Positions 1 through 9,372 of a stretch of DNA of 46,710 bases are shown here, in pieces; the first letter of the stretch is position 1; each line of letters starts with the position of its first letter. The notes beneath the pieces were generated by a model. It ran no database searches. It was not told where the DNA came from and saw only the letters and a list, made by a program, of their open reading frames with translations. Source of the stretch: Candidatus Kapaibacterium sp. (GTDB taxonomy: Bacteria > Bacteroidota > Ignavibacteria > Kapaibacteriales > WFXC01); the NCBI GenBank assembly GCA_026996895.1, contig JALWJX010000078.1, positions 1-46,710 on the forward strand. The letters are read 5' to 3'. Both the position numbers and the translations under genes were made by a program.

Positions 1-1
1 C

Positions 2-589
2 CATTTGTCCGAGGGACACCTTGCCCGGAGTTTTGATCGAAGTGAAGCAGAAGCGCGCTGGATGCGACAGTACTTTTTGCTGACCGATAAGCCCATTCTG
101 TATGTTGCGAACACCGATGAAGAAGGCTTTCGGCAGAGTAATCAATGGATTGAGCAGGTGCAGCGGTGGGCAGAGCAGCGGCAGGCAGAAGTTGTCACCA
201 TTTGTGCGGCTCTGGAAGCAGAGTTGGCACAGCTTTCGGATGAAGAGCGGCAGGAATTTCTCCGGGAATTTGGCATAACAGAACCTGCATTGCATCGGGT
301 GATTCGGAAAGCGTATGAGTTGCTGGGGTTGATTACTTTCTTTACTGTGGGTCCCCGGGAAGTTCGGGCGTGGACCGTTCGCCGTGGGGCAACGGCGCCA
401 GAAGCAGCCGGGAAAATTCATTCGGACTTTGAGCGGGGATTTATTCGAGCTGAAGTGATGCATTTTGCGGATTTGGAGGCACTGGGCTCGGAGCAGGCGG
501 TCAGGGAAGCCGGGCGATACCGGATTGAAGGGAAGGATTACCGCGTTCAGGATGGGGATATTTTGTACATCCGCTTCAATGTTTCGTAA
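2..589 (+). CDS. ychF: Redox-regulated/Obg-like GTPase YchF, C-terminal part including TGS domain (5' truncated by window edge)
   Basis: Reading frame is open to the window start (codon at 2-4 is CAT). LLTDKPILYVANTDEEGF and the C-terminal TGS-like ...AWTVRRGATAPEAAGKIHSDFERGFIRAEV... are typical of YchF. Confidence 0.9.
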   Translation, partial: HLSEGHLARSFDRSEAEARWMRQYFLLTDKPILYVANTDEEGFRQSNQWIEQVQRWAEQRQAEVVTICAALEAELAQLSDEERQEFLREFGITEPALHRVIRKAYELLGLITFFTVGPREVRAWTVRRGATAPEAAGKIHSDFERGFIRAEVMHFADLEALGSEQAVREAGRYRIEGKDYRVQDGDILYIRFNVS

Positions 590-1294
590 ATGGTTGCTCT
601 GCCGCGGGGATACGTTGCGTTTGATATTGATGGTACGTTGTTGCGCTGGCATTTCGGCAAAGGGTTACGAGTAATGGTGGAAGTTTTTGAGGAGCTCTTT
701 CAGGTTCGGATACCGGAAGCGCGTTATCCGCAGGCGGCAGGGAAAACAGATTGGCAATTGTTCCGTGAACTTCTGGCAATCGCAGAGATAGATGCTCAAG
801 TGGGCGAGCAGCAGCGCCCTGCCTTTTTTCGGCACTTTGCCCGTCAGATACGGCGTTATGGCAGCGAAGAGTTTCAACTGTTGCCCGGTGTGCGGGAACT
901 CTTTGCAAGGCTCCGCGCGCAGGAAATTGGCATTGGGGTGGTGACGGGGAATATTCAGCCAGTAGCAAGGTGGAAATTGTCCCTGTTTGCTCTGGACCGA
1001 TTCGTGGAGCTTGGAGCTTATGGAGATGAGTCGCCGGAACGGACACAGCTGGTTCAGCTCTTTGCACAACGGTTGCAGGCGCGGTATGGCCAGAAAATTC
1101 CCTTTGTGCTGGTCGGAGACTCACCGAATGATGTTGCGGCGGCACGCCAGGCAGGAATGCCAGTCATTGCAGTTGCTACCGGTCCGGTTTCCGAACAGCA
1201 ACTGAGGGCAAGTGCTCCTGATGCTTTGCTGGATTCCCTTGAGAATAGCCAACGTGTGCAACAACTGGTCGAAGCGCTATGGGAAAGAAATTGA
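590..1294 (+). CDS. HAD-superfamily hydrolase (phosphoglycolate phosphatase-like)
   Basis: N-terminal FDIDGTLL motif, VVTGN motif II, VGDSPNDVAAARQAG motif IV. Confidence 0.85.
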   Translation: MVALPRGYVAFDIDGTLLRWHFGKGLRVMVEVFEELFQVRIPEARYPQAAGKTDWQLFRELLAIAEIDAQVGEQQRPAFFRHFARQIRRYGSEEFQLLPGVRELFARLRAQEIGIGVVTGNIQPVARWKLSLFALDRFVELGAYGDESPERTQLVQLFAQRLQARYGQKIPFVLVGDSPNDVAAARQAGMPVIAVATGPVSEQQLRASAPDALLDSLENSQRVQQLVEALWERN

Positions 1295-1971
1295 TCATTG
1301 CTATCGATGGTCCGGCTGGATCGGGAAAAAGTACAACGGCGAGAGCGTTAGCCCAACGGTTGGGATATTTGTACATCGACACGGGGGCGATGTATCGCGC
1401 CCTGGCATTAGCGTTTCTGCGGGAGCATTTCCCCATCGATGAAGCTCATGCCCGTCAGATTCTTCAGAAATACACCGTCCGACTGGCAATGGTCAATGGG
1501 GAACAACGAACGTTTCTCAACGATGAAGATGTGTCGGAAGCGATTCGGCGTCCCGAAGTCACGAAGATTGTCAGTCCTGTCAGTGCGCTGCCCTCCATTC
1601 GATCGGCGATGGTGGAGTTGCAGCGGGCATTAGGCAAAGAAGGGGGCGTTGTGCTGGATGGGCGAGACATTGGGACGAATGTCTTTCCGGATGCTGACAT
1701 CAAAATTTTTCTCACAGCTTCTGTCGAAGCTCGGGCTCGTCGCCGGGCTGCTGAGCTGGAACGGAAGGGGATTCCGGTGGATATAGAGCAGTTGAAACAG
1801 GAAATTGCGGAACGGGATTATCTGGATTCCCATCGCCCTATTGCCCCGCTACGGAAAGCACCAGATGCCATTGTGATTGATACGACCAATCTGAGCTTTG
1901 AGGAACAGGTTGAGCAAATTTATCAGATTGTGCAGGAACATCTTCGTCACCATTGCAAAACAACCGAATGA
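1279..1971 (+). CDS. cmk: Cytidylate kinase
   Basis: IIAIDGPAGSGKSTTARALAQRLGYLYIDTGAMYRALAL is a cmk signature; also GRDIGTNVFPDADIKIFLTAS. Confidence 0.95.
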   Translation: MGKKLIIAIDGPAGSGKSTTARALAQRLGYLYIDTGAMYRALALAFLREHFPIDEAHARQILQKYTVRLAMVNGEQRTFLNDEDVSEAIRRPEVTKIVSPVSALPSIRSAMVELQRALGKEGGVVLDGRDIGTNVFPDADIKIFLTASVEARARRRAAELERKGIPVDIEQLKQEIAERDYLDSHRPIAPLRKAPDAIVIDTTNLSFEEQVEQIYQIVQEHLRHHCKTTE

Positions 1972-2015
1972 GCGGTTCGTTTCTCGCCTTTCGGAACGAG
2001 AAAGTGAGGAGCACG

Positions 2016-2975
2016 ATGCAGGTAACCATTGATCCGTCCGCTGGCTTTTGCTGGGGCGTAGTGCGCACCATTGAGATTGCCGAATTTTATCTACGCCAGG
2101 ATCCCGGTAATGTCTACGTACTGGGCGATATTATTCACAATCCTGCGGAGATTGAGCGGTTACAAAAGCTGGGGCTGAAGACCATTACCCATAGCGAGTT
2201 ACCAAAGCTCAAAGGCACCGGAGCGAAAGTTTTGATCCGGGCGCACGGGGAACCGCCGTCGACCTATCGGATCGCTTATGAGTGTGGCATCGAACTGATC
2301 GACGCAACCTGTCCCATCGTGACAAAACTTCAGGAGCGGGTGCGGAAATACTACAATCTGGGGTATCAGATTGTGCTGTACGGTAAGAAGAACCATCCGG
2401 AAGTTCGGGGCGTTTGTGGGGTGTGTAATGATGAATGTGTGGTAGTCCTGAGCGTTGACGAAGCGTTGCAGTTGGTCGATCGCACCCGTAAAACAGCGCT
2501 GTTTACGCAGACGACGATGGACCGGGCAACCTTTCATCAGATCGAGCAGGCGCTTCGAGAGGCACTCACAGCAGAATTCGTTGTTGATCCAGATGGCGAT
2601 GGACAACCGGGGTTTTCATTCTTTGAAGCGAAAGATACGATTTGTGGACAGGTTGCCGGTCGAGAGTCGAAGTTAGCGCAATTTGCCCAGGCACAGGATG
2701 TGGTCATTTTTGTCGCCGGAAGAAATTCTTCCAATGGCAAAGTTCTGTATGCCACAGCAAAGGCGGCAAATCCCCGGACGTACTTTATCTCAGATGTGGA
2801 TGAGCTCCGTCCAGAATGGCTTGTGGGGGCAGAGCGCGTGGGGATTTCCGGAGCGACGAGCACACCCCATTGGCTGATGGCAAAAGTCAAAGAATACATC
2901 GAGAAAAATTTTGCTTCGGAGCCTGCGACTGTAGAGCACAACAACACCGAGCATCACTCGTTTTATAGTTCTTGA
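2016..2975 (+). CDS. ispH: 4-hydroxy-3-methylbut-2-enyl diphosphate reductase
   Basis: AGFCWGVVRTIEIA, RAHGEPP, DATCPIVTKLQ, FTQTTM, VGISGATSTPHWL. Start chosen at the internal ATG at 2016 (GAGGAG just upstream) because ORF start 1953 lies inside cmk. Confidence 0.93.
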   Translation: MQVTIDPSAGFCWGVVRTIEIAEFYLRQDPGNVYVLGDIIHNPAEIERLQKLGLKTITHSELPKLKGTGAKVLIRAHGEPPSTYRIAYECGIELIDATCPIVTKLQERVRKYYNLGYQIVLYGKKNHPEVRGVCGVCNDECVVVLSVDEALQLVDRTRKTALFTQTTMDRATFHQIEQALREALTAEFVVDPDGDGQPGFSFFEAKDTICGQVAGRESKLAQFAQAQDVVIFVAGRNSSNGKVLYATAKAANPRTYFISDVDELRPEWLVGAERVGISGATSTPHWLMAKVKEYIEKNFASEPATVEHNNTEHHSFYSS

Positions 2976-2986
2976 TTTTCCCCGTT

Positions 2987-3057
2987 GGCAACGTGGCCGA
3001 GTGGTTAGGCAGGGGTCTGCAAAACCTCGTACGGCGGTTCGAATCCGCCCGTTGCCT
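2987..3057 (+). tRNA. tRNA-Cys (anticodon GCA)
   Basis: Cloverleaf GGCAACG...CTGCAAA...GGTTCGAATCC...CGTTGCC with U73 discriminator typical of tRNA-Cys. Confidence 0.95.
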
Positions 3058-3095
3058 CTTTTTGTGCTTTGTGTGTTTAAGAGTATGAAAAGCGA

Positions 3096-3659
3096 ATGGG
3101 AAGTGCTTCAGATCTGCGGGTGGGGGCTGTGATTCGGTACAACAACACGCCCTGCTTGATCCTTGCGTGCGAGCATCGGTTTATGGGTCGGGGCAGTGGG
3201 TTTTACCAGGTCAAAATGCGGGATCTTAAGAGTGGACGGTTGTATGAGCATAAGTTTCGCTCCAACGATGACGTCGAGTTCATCCGGCTGGAACGTCGCC
3301 CCTACCAGTACCTTTACAACGACGGCGATTTGTTCTACTTTATGGATGTTGAAACGTACGAGCAAATTCCCGTTTCTAAGGAGTTGGTGGGTGATCAAAT
3401 CAAATTTTTGAAGGAAAATCAGGTGGTCGATCTGGCTTTTGACGGTGAGGAGGTGATTGCCGTGGAACTTCCTCCGCACGTCAACCTCCGGGTTGTGAAA
3501 ACGGAGCCAGGGGTTCGTGGGGATACAGTGACCAATGTCCAGAAGCCGGCGACCTTAGAAACGGGAGCAACGATTCAGGTGCCGATTTTTATCAATGAAG
3601 GGGACGTGGTGCGGGTCGACACCCGGACTGGAGAATACATTGAGCGGGTAAAAGAGTAG
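3096..3659 (+). CDS. efp: Elongation factor P (Arg in modification-loop position)
   Basis: Full-length EF-P: KOW-like N-terminus (LRVGAVIRYNNTPCLIL) and C-terminal ...VKTEPGVRGDTVTNVQKPATLETGATIQVPIFINEGDVVRVDTRTGEYIERV. Confidence 0.95.
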   Translation: MGSASDLRVGAVIRYNNTPCLILACEHRFMGRGSGFYQVKMRDLKSGRLYEHKFRSNDDVEFIRLERRPYQYLYNDGDLFYFMDVETYEQIPVSKELVGDQIKFLKENQVVDLAFDGEEVIAVELPPHVNLRVVKTEPGVRGDTVTNVQKPATLETGATIQVPIFINEGDVVRVDTRTGEYIERVKE

Positions 3660-3930
3660 CGCCTGTGCGCTATTTTGCTGCAGTATTCCCGGTGGCAGTA
3701 CCCAGGCAAACTGTCTTCTCTGCCAACGTTCAAGAGATGTACAATCTCCCATTAGCCGGGTTATCGTTGTGGTGTAGCAATTCAGCGTGGGCTTGGCACA
3801 CGTAATTCCCTCTCTCTTCACCGATCCAATTTTCTCTCGTGTGAAAATGCTGCTGGCGTTGAGCAGAAAGCAATACTGCCCCCGTAAGAACAACAGGTCT
3901 TGATGTCCTTACGGGGTGCAGCGCTAAGCC

Positions 3931-4533
3931 TTAGCGAGCGTAGAACTCAATCACCTGCGGTACTTCGCAGATCACGGGAATTTCCTCTCGTGGAGGAATA
4001 TACAGAAATCTTGCTTTGAGCTCAGCTTTCGATAGCTCAATGTATGGTGGCGGCGACGCAACTCGGATCGCTTCCTGGAAGCAGGGGAGCTTCCGGCTTT
4101 TCTCTTTGACCTGTACTTCGTCGTTGACATTGAGCTGGTAGGAAGGAATATTGATTTTTTTGCCGTTGACCAGGATATGACCGTGGGTCACGTATTGGCG
4201 AGCTGCCCAGATGGAGCGAGCCAGCCCAGCGTGGAAGACAAAAGCGTCCAGACGGCGCTCCAGAAGCTGGATGAGATTGTCAGCAGTGTTTCCTTCCATT
4301 CGGCTGGCTTTTTCAAAGTATCGGCGCAACTGGCGGTCGCTGATATTGTACTGATACCGCAGCCGTTGCTTTTCCAGCAACTGTTTGCCGTAGTCAGAAA
4401 GTTTTGAGAAACGGCGATTGCGCCCGTGCTGCCCTGGTGGATAGGGCCGCTTCTGCATATACTTTCGCGCTTTGAGGGTTAAAGGAATCCCCAGCTTGCG
4501 GGATAACTTGACTTTGGGTCCTGTGTAATTCAT
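3931..4533 (-). CDS. rpsD: 30S ribosomal protein S4 (uS4)
   Basis: MNYTGPKVKLSRKLGIPL...KRPYPPGQHG...DYGKQLLEKQRLRYQY...RRLDAFVFHAGLARSIWAARQYVTHGHILVNGKKINIPSYQL. Confidence 0.97.
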   Translation of the reverse strand: MNYTGPKVKLSRKLGIPLTLKARKYMQKRPYPPGQHGRNRRFSKLSDYGKQLLEKQRLRYQYNISDRQLRRYFEKASRMEGNTADNLIQLLERRLDAFVFHAGLARSIWAARQYVTHGHILVNGKKINIPSYQLNVNDEVQVKEKSRKLPCFQEAIRVASPPPYIELSKAELKARFLYIPPREEIPVICEVPQVIEFYAR

Positions 4534-4545
4534 AACTGCATCCGT

Positions 4546-5220
4546 TTATCTGTTCCACGAACTTGCTTGCGATACTAAGGGTTTGGAGGCAGGGAGATGA
4601 CCAAATTTTTCCCGTGACTCGGCATTGACTTCCGTCATAGCACGCTCTGGTCCCAGCAAAATCATCTTGTCCAGGGCACGGACAGCATCTTCCAGCATTT
4701 CCATTTTTGCCTGTTCCTCTTCGGGCGCAAAAGGGGAAAGGACATACTGAGCCATACCGCCGGGACCGAAATTTCGACCGATACCGCAGCGGAGGCGCCA
4801 GAATTCCGTTGTGCCCAGATGCTCAATAATCGAAGCGACACCGTTATGCCCTCCCGGACCACCGCCACGTCGCAAATGAATGCGCCCGACCGGGAAATTA
4901 TACTCATCCACAATCACGACAATCCGGCTGATGGGGACGTTGTACATCTCTTGCGCGCTGGCAACTGCTTCTCCGGAGTTGTTCATATAGAGCATAGGCA
5001 GGATGACAGCAATGCGCTTGCCCTTGAAGGTGAAGAGGCACTCCATCCAGCCGTCGCGTTTCTGGAAGTCGAAGCAGTGGTGCTGGAAAGCAAAGACCTT
5101 AGCGACGGACCATCCGATATTGTGTCGGGTGCCTTCGTATTCCGGGCCGGGGTTGCCCAGACCAACAATCATCCAGTCTACCTTGGGTCCCCGTCGTCGC
5201 TGTTTTTGCTTTCCTTTCAT
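4546..5220 (-). CDS. pth: Peptidyl-tRNA hydrolase
   Basis: IVGLGNPGPEYEGTRHNIGW, PMLYMNNSGEAV, GGGPGGHNGVASI. Confidence 0.96.
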   Translation of the reverse strand: MKGKQKQRRRGPKVDWMIVGLGNPGPEYEGTRHNIGWSVAKVFAFQHHCFDFQKRDGWMECLFTFKGKRIAVILPMLYMNNSGEAVASAQEMYNVPISRIVVIVDEYNFPVGRIHLRRGGGPGGHNGVASIIEHLGTTEFWRLRCGIGRNFGPGGMAQYVLSPFAPEEEQAKMEMLEDAVRALDKMILLGPERAMTEVNAESREKFGHLPASKPLVSQASSWNR

Positions 5221-5251
5221 AGACGGTTTTCAGCTTTGTTGTTGATCCCCA

Positions 5252-5869
5252 TCAAGCCGAAGCTTCGGCTGTTCCTTCCTGCGTTTCGCCTTCACTTTCC
5301 TCAGCACCTGATACTTCAGCCTCCTTTGCGGGCGCAATAATGGTAACGATCACCTCTTCCGGATCGTTGAGGATTTCAATATTTGGTAAGTTGAGATCTG
5401 CAACGCTGATACTGTCGCCAATTTTCAGTTCTGAAATGTCGATCTCAATGTGATCGGGGATATTCGTTGGTAAACATTCGATTTCCAGCTTCGACACAGC
5501 CTGCTGAAGAATCCCTCCAACTTTCGTTCCTGGCGCTTCGCCCACTAAGGTCACTGGTACTTCGACCGTGATTTTATGTCCTTCCGTTAGCAACTGAAAA
5601 TCAAAATGCACAATTCGGTCGGTAATAGGATCGAGTTGAAAGTCTTTTAGAATGCAGGTTTGATCAGGCTTTCCATCAATTTTCAGCGTTACGGTATGGA
5701 AGTGCTGGGTGTAGACTAAGGGCCAGAGGGATTGTTCTCGAACTGCGATAGGAATTCCCTCTTTTCCCTCGCCGTAGACAATGCCAGGAACCATCCCTTT
5801 GCGCCGAAGGGCTTTAGCGTGCTGTTTCCCTGTGTTTCGTTCAACTGCCTGAATGACCACATCGCTCAT
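5252..5869 (-). CDS. rplY: 50S ribosomal protein L25 / general stress protein CTC (bL25)
   Basis: AVERNTGKQHAKALRRKGMVPGIVYG... plus acidic C-terminal tail. Start taken at ATG 5869 (MSDVVIQ) downstream of AAGGGAG. Confidence 0.92.
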   Translation of the reverse strand: MSDVVIQAVERNTGKQHAKALRRKGMVPGIVYGEGKEGIPIAVREQSLWPLVYTQHFHTVTLKIDGKPDQTCILKDFQLDPITDRIVHFDFQLLTEGHKITVEVPVTLVGEAPGTKVGGILQQAVSKLEIECLPTNIPDHIEIDISELKIGDSISVADLNLPNIEILNDPEEVIVTIIAPAKEAEVSGAEESEGETQEGTAEASA

Positions 5870-5904
5870 AGCCTTCTCTCCCTTGTTGTGCTTTATTTGG
5901 ACTC

Positions 5905-6843
5905 TCAAAAGTCGGTAATTTCAAAAAGCGAGCTAATGGAACGATTGTTATGCGTTCGGATTATAGCTTCGGCAAAAATTTTTGCGATGCTGCATACTTC
6001 GATTTTTTCTGAAGCGCGCTGGAGCGGAATCGTGTCAGAAACGAACAGCTTTTCAATCGGGGCATTTTCAATCCGCTCAATAGCATTGCCGGAAAATACT
6101 GGATGCGTACAAATACCGTAAATTTGCTGTGCTCCTGCTTCCTTCAGTGCCGTAACGCAGCTTACGAACGTGCCGCCGGTATCGATCAAGTCATCGACGA
6201 TGATTACTGTTTTGTCGGATGGATCTCCGATGATGTGAAGCACTTCCGCAACGTTTGGCTGGGGCCGCCGTTTATCGATCAGCAGCAAATCCGCTTTGAG
6301 CCGTTTAGCATAAGCACGCGCTAATTTGACTCCGCCAACATCGGGAGCTGCGATTGCTAAGGTAGATGGATCCAGTTCCAGCTCCAGCACCCGTCGCAGG
6401 AAGACCGTCGAGGCGTACAGGTGATCCAGTGGAATGTCAAAAAAGCCCTGAAGCTGGGGAGCGTGAAGATCCATTGTGATGACCCGGTCAGCACCGGCAG
6501 TGGTCAGCAGGTTGGCGACCAGTTTCGCTGAAATTGCAACTCTCGGTTGATCTTTCCGATCCTGCCGGGCATAGCCAAAGTAAGGGATCACTGCCGTAAT
6601 CCGACTGGCTGAGGCGCGGCGAGCAGCATCAATCAACAGCAGCAACTCCATCAAATTATCTGCCGGGGCAAAGGTGGATTGAACGATAAACAAATCCACA
6701 CCGCGGATGTTCTCTTCGTATTTTACCCAGATTTCGCCATCGCTGAAGTTTCGGATACTGACGGCAGCCAGTTCCATATCCAGATGGTGGGCGATTTTCT
6801 GCCCCAATGCTGGGTGGGAGCGCCCCGTTACGATTTTCAGCAT
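5905..6843 (-). CDS. prs: Ribose-phosphate pyrophosphokinase
   Basis: LVTIPYFGYARQDRK-type motif (AVIPYFGYARQDRKDQPRVAISAKLVANLL), VIIVDDLIDTGGTF PRPP loop. Confidence 0.96.
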   Translation of the reverse strand: MLKIVTGRSHPALGQKIAHHLDMELAAVSIRNFSDGEIWVKYEENIRGVDLFIVQSTFAPADNLMELLLLIDAARRASASRITAVIPYFGYARQDRKDQPRVAISAKLVANLLTTAGADRVITMDLHAPQLQGFFDIPLDHLYASTVFLRRVLELELDPSTLAIAAPDVGGVKLARAYAKRLKADLLLIDKRRPQPNVAEVLHIIGDPSDKTVIIVDDLIDTGGTFVSCVTALKEAGAQQIYGICTHPVFSGNAIERIENAPIEKLFVSDTIPLQRASEKIEVCSIAKIFAEAIIRTHNNRSISSLFEITDF

Positions 6844-6889
6844 ACTTCCATAGACGGTTAACTATCCCCTTCGCCCAAAATAAAAAAAG

Positions 6890-6961
6890 CTGGGGCGGCA
6901 GGATTCGAACCTGCGAATGGCGGATCCAAAGTCCGCTGCCTTGCCGCTTGGCTACGCCCCA
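6890..6961 (-). tRNA. tRNA-Gln (anticodon UUG)
   Basis: Minus-strand cloverleaf TGGGGCG...GCGGACTTTGGATCCGC...GGTTCGAATCC...CGCCCCAG. Confidence 0.95.
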
Positions 6962-7050
6962 ACACCGCGAAAAGAACGGTAAGCTTTCTTCTGAGTTAAA
7001 AAATGCCACTTTTCGTGTACAGCAAAGGCGTTAACGTGCAACCATCAACG

Positions 7051-7686
7051 TTATTGCAGGTCGTCGAAAAGTTCTTCGATGATCAGGCGAATGGTATCCC
7101 AGGTAAAGCCGCGGCGTTGCAGGAATTGAATCAGTAACTGCCGTTGTTTAGCAGCCGGTTTGTGTTGTAAAGCCCGGAGTTTGCGAAGCGCTGCTTCCCG
7201 CGCCAGATGGTGTTGGTGGATGTCATCTTCGAAAGGAGCAAGAGCAGCTTCAATCAGATGCTCGGCTATGCCGCGCCGGCGAAGTTCATATCGTACCCGG
7301 TAATAACCAGAAGGCTTCCGCTTGAGATAGCTGCGGATGAATTCTCGTGCAAATTCCGCATCGTTCAGATAGCAGTACCGATGCAAAAATGCGATGACCT
7401 GATCAATAACTGGTGTCTTGAATCCCTTTTTGCTCAGATGTTGCCGTACCTGATATTCCGTTCGCGCTTTGTAGCCCACGTAGTGAAGCGCAGCTTCCTG
7501 AGCGCGGTGGTATTCGGAAAGGTGGTGTAATGTCTCAAGATCTTCTGTTCCGATTTGCTTGCCGACCCACAATTGCTGTTGTAAGATCACGGTTTTCGGT
7601 AACTCGATGACGCTGCCATCACTCAAATAAACCTTTTGCCACTGCGGTTTGCCCTTTCGAGGACCGATCTCCTGGACATGCAGCAT
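7051..7686 (-). CDS. recX: Regulatory protein RecX
   Basis: ALHYVGYKARTEYQVRQHLSKKGF..., YCYLNDAEFAREFIRSYLKRKPSGYYRVRYELRRRGI; directly downstream of recA. Confidence 0.88.
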   Translation of the reverse strand: MLHVQEIGPRKGKPQWQKVYLSDGSVIELPKTVILQQQLWVGKQIGTEDLETLHHLSEYHRAQEAALHYVGYKARTEYQVRQHLSKKGFKTPVIDQVIAFLHRYCYLNDAEFAREFIRSYLKRKPSGYYRVRYELRRRGIAEHLIEAALAPFEDDIHQHHLAREAALRKLRALQHKPAAKQRQLLIQFLQRRGFTWDTIRLIIEELFDDLQ

Positions 7687-7704
7687 AGCAGTTGATACAG
7701 AGCG

Positions 7705-8751
7705 TCACTCCGAAGCAGTTGCTGGTTCTGGCGCAATACCTAACTTTTCCCGAACCTGCCGTTCAAGGCGTTCCAGCACTTCCGGCTGTTCATTGACCAG
7801 GGTTTTAAATCCGTCGCGTCCCTGGACGCGTTCCTCTTCAAAAGTGAACCACGAGCCACTGCGGGTGATAATGCCCAGTTCAATAGCTAAATCCACCAGA
7901 TCCGAGATTTTCGAAATGCCCTCGTTGTAGTAGATGTCAAACTCCGCTTCTTTGAAGGGAGGTGCTACTTTGTTCTTCACAATCTTTGCCCTGACCCGAT
8001 TTCCGATGATTTCTTTGTTCTCCCCTTTGATCGGTTCCCGGCGTCGGATATCAATGCGCACAGAAGCATAGAATTTCAAGGCATTCCCGCCAGTTGTGAC
8101 TTCGGGATTGCCGTAGGTAATGCCAATTTTCGATCGCAACTGATTGGTAAAAATCACAGCAGTGCGGGAGCGACCAATGGCGGCGTTTAACTTCCGCATC
8201 GCCTGCGACATCAGCCGGGCGTGGGCACCCATTGTAGCGTCCCCCATTTCCCCTTCAATCTCTGCTCTTGGAGTTAAGGCGGCAACGGAGTCGATAACGA
8301 TAACGTCAACGGCATTACTCCGTACCAGTGTTTCCACAATCTCTAATGCCTGTTCGCCAAATTCTGGCTGCGAGAGCAGCAGAGAATTCAAATCCACTCC
8401 CAGTCGCTGCGCATATCGGATATCCAGCGCATGTTCTGTGTCGATAAACGCAGCATAGCCACCAGCTTTCTGCGCTTCGGCAATGACGTGAAGACAAACG
8501 GTTGTTTTCCCGGAGGATTCCGGACCAAAAATCTCCGTGATACGACCGCGGGGAACACCGCCAATGCCTATGGCATAGTCCAGCGATAAGCAACCGGTAG
8601 AAATTGCTTCAACGGGTGCAAAAGCCTGATCCGTGAGGCGCATAATGGAGCCTTTGCCGTACTGCCGCTCGATTTGCTTGATTGCTTCTTGCAATGCCCG
8701 CTGGCGAGCTTGCTGTTCACTCGCTTGATTCGCTGCCGTCTCCTTTGCCAT
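7705..8751 (-). CDS. recA: Recombinase RecA
   Basis: [29 protein letters not shown]..., [31 protein letters not shown] just upstream of ATG. Confidence 0.98.
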   Translation of the reverse strand: MAKETAANQASEQQARQRALQEAIKQIERQYGKGSIMRLTDQAFAPVEAISTGCLSLDYAIGIGGVPRGRITEIFGPESSGKTTVCLHVIAEAQKAGGYAAFIDTEHALDIRYAQRLGVDLNSLLLSQPEFGEQALEIVETLVRSNAVDVIVIDSVAALTPRAEIEGEMGDATMGAHARLMSQAMRKLNAAIGRSRTAVIFTNQLRSKIGITYGNPEVTTGGNALKFYASVRIDIRRREPIKGENKEIIGNRVRAKIVKNKVAPPFKEAEFDIYYNEGISKISDLVDLAIELGIITRSGSWFTFEEERVQGRDGFKTLVNEQPEVLERLERQVREKLGIAPEPATASE

Positions 8752-8921
8752 TGCAAAACTCCTGTAATGTGACTTGTTGCTGGTTATCCGCTACAACGAT
8801 TATTCGCGCGCAAAAATTGCACTCCCGTACGCTGCACCTCCCTGGCTCGTTTTCGACGCGCTTCCTCAGCGAGATTGGACCCTGCTCTGGCACAAACCAG
8901 AGCGATACGCAAAGGGCAAAT

Positions 8922-9353
8922 TTAACCCTCTTGCGATTCAGCCGCTGCCGCTTCGTTTTCTGCTGCCGGCGCTGGCTGCGGTTTGGATTTCTGATATTTC
9001 TTTTGCTTCTTCTCCAGGATCCGCTGGACGCGTTGAGCAACGATTTCTCGATGGCGGGCAACCGCCTGCTCGATTTCTTCGGCTGGAATGCCTTTACGCT
9101 CCAGATGGAGTCGTAGCAGAATGCCCTGGGTGCTGAGTAGGTGCCGAACGATGTCTGTTGGTTGGGCGCCGACTCGAAGCCAGTACAGGGCACGTTCTTC
9201 GTTGATAACAATGGTCGACGGTGTTGTCATCGGGTCATAGTAGCCGATGCGCTCGATAAATTTGCCGTCCCGTCGGGCGCGGGAATCGACAGCAACAATA
9301 TCGTAAAAAGGTCGGAATTTGCGTCCCCGTCGTCTCAATCGGAGTTTGACCAT
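8922..9353 (-). CDS. rpsP: 30S ribosomal protein S16 (bS16)
   Basis: MVKLRLRRRGRKFRPFYDIVAVDSRARRDGKFIERIGYYDP. Confidence 0.96.
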   Translation of the reverse strand: MVKLRLRRRGRKFRPFYDIVAVDSRARRDGKFIERIGYYDPMTTPSTIVINEERALYWLRVGAQPTDIVRHLLSTQGILLRLHLERKGIPAEEIEQAVARHREIVAQRVQRILEKKQKKYQKSKPQPAPAAENEAAAAESQEG

Positions 9354-9372
9354 TGTTCATCCCCTTTGTTGT

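Noticed and set aside
6656-7034. ORFs spanning the tRNA-Gln region on both strands
   Set aside because: They overlap a canonical tRNA and the prs 5' end.
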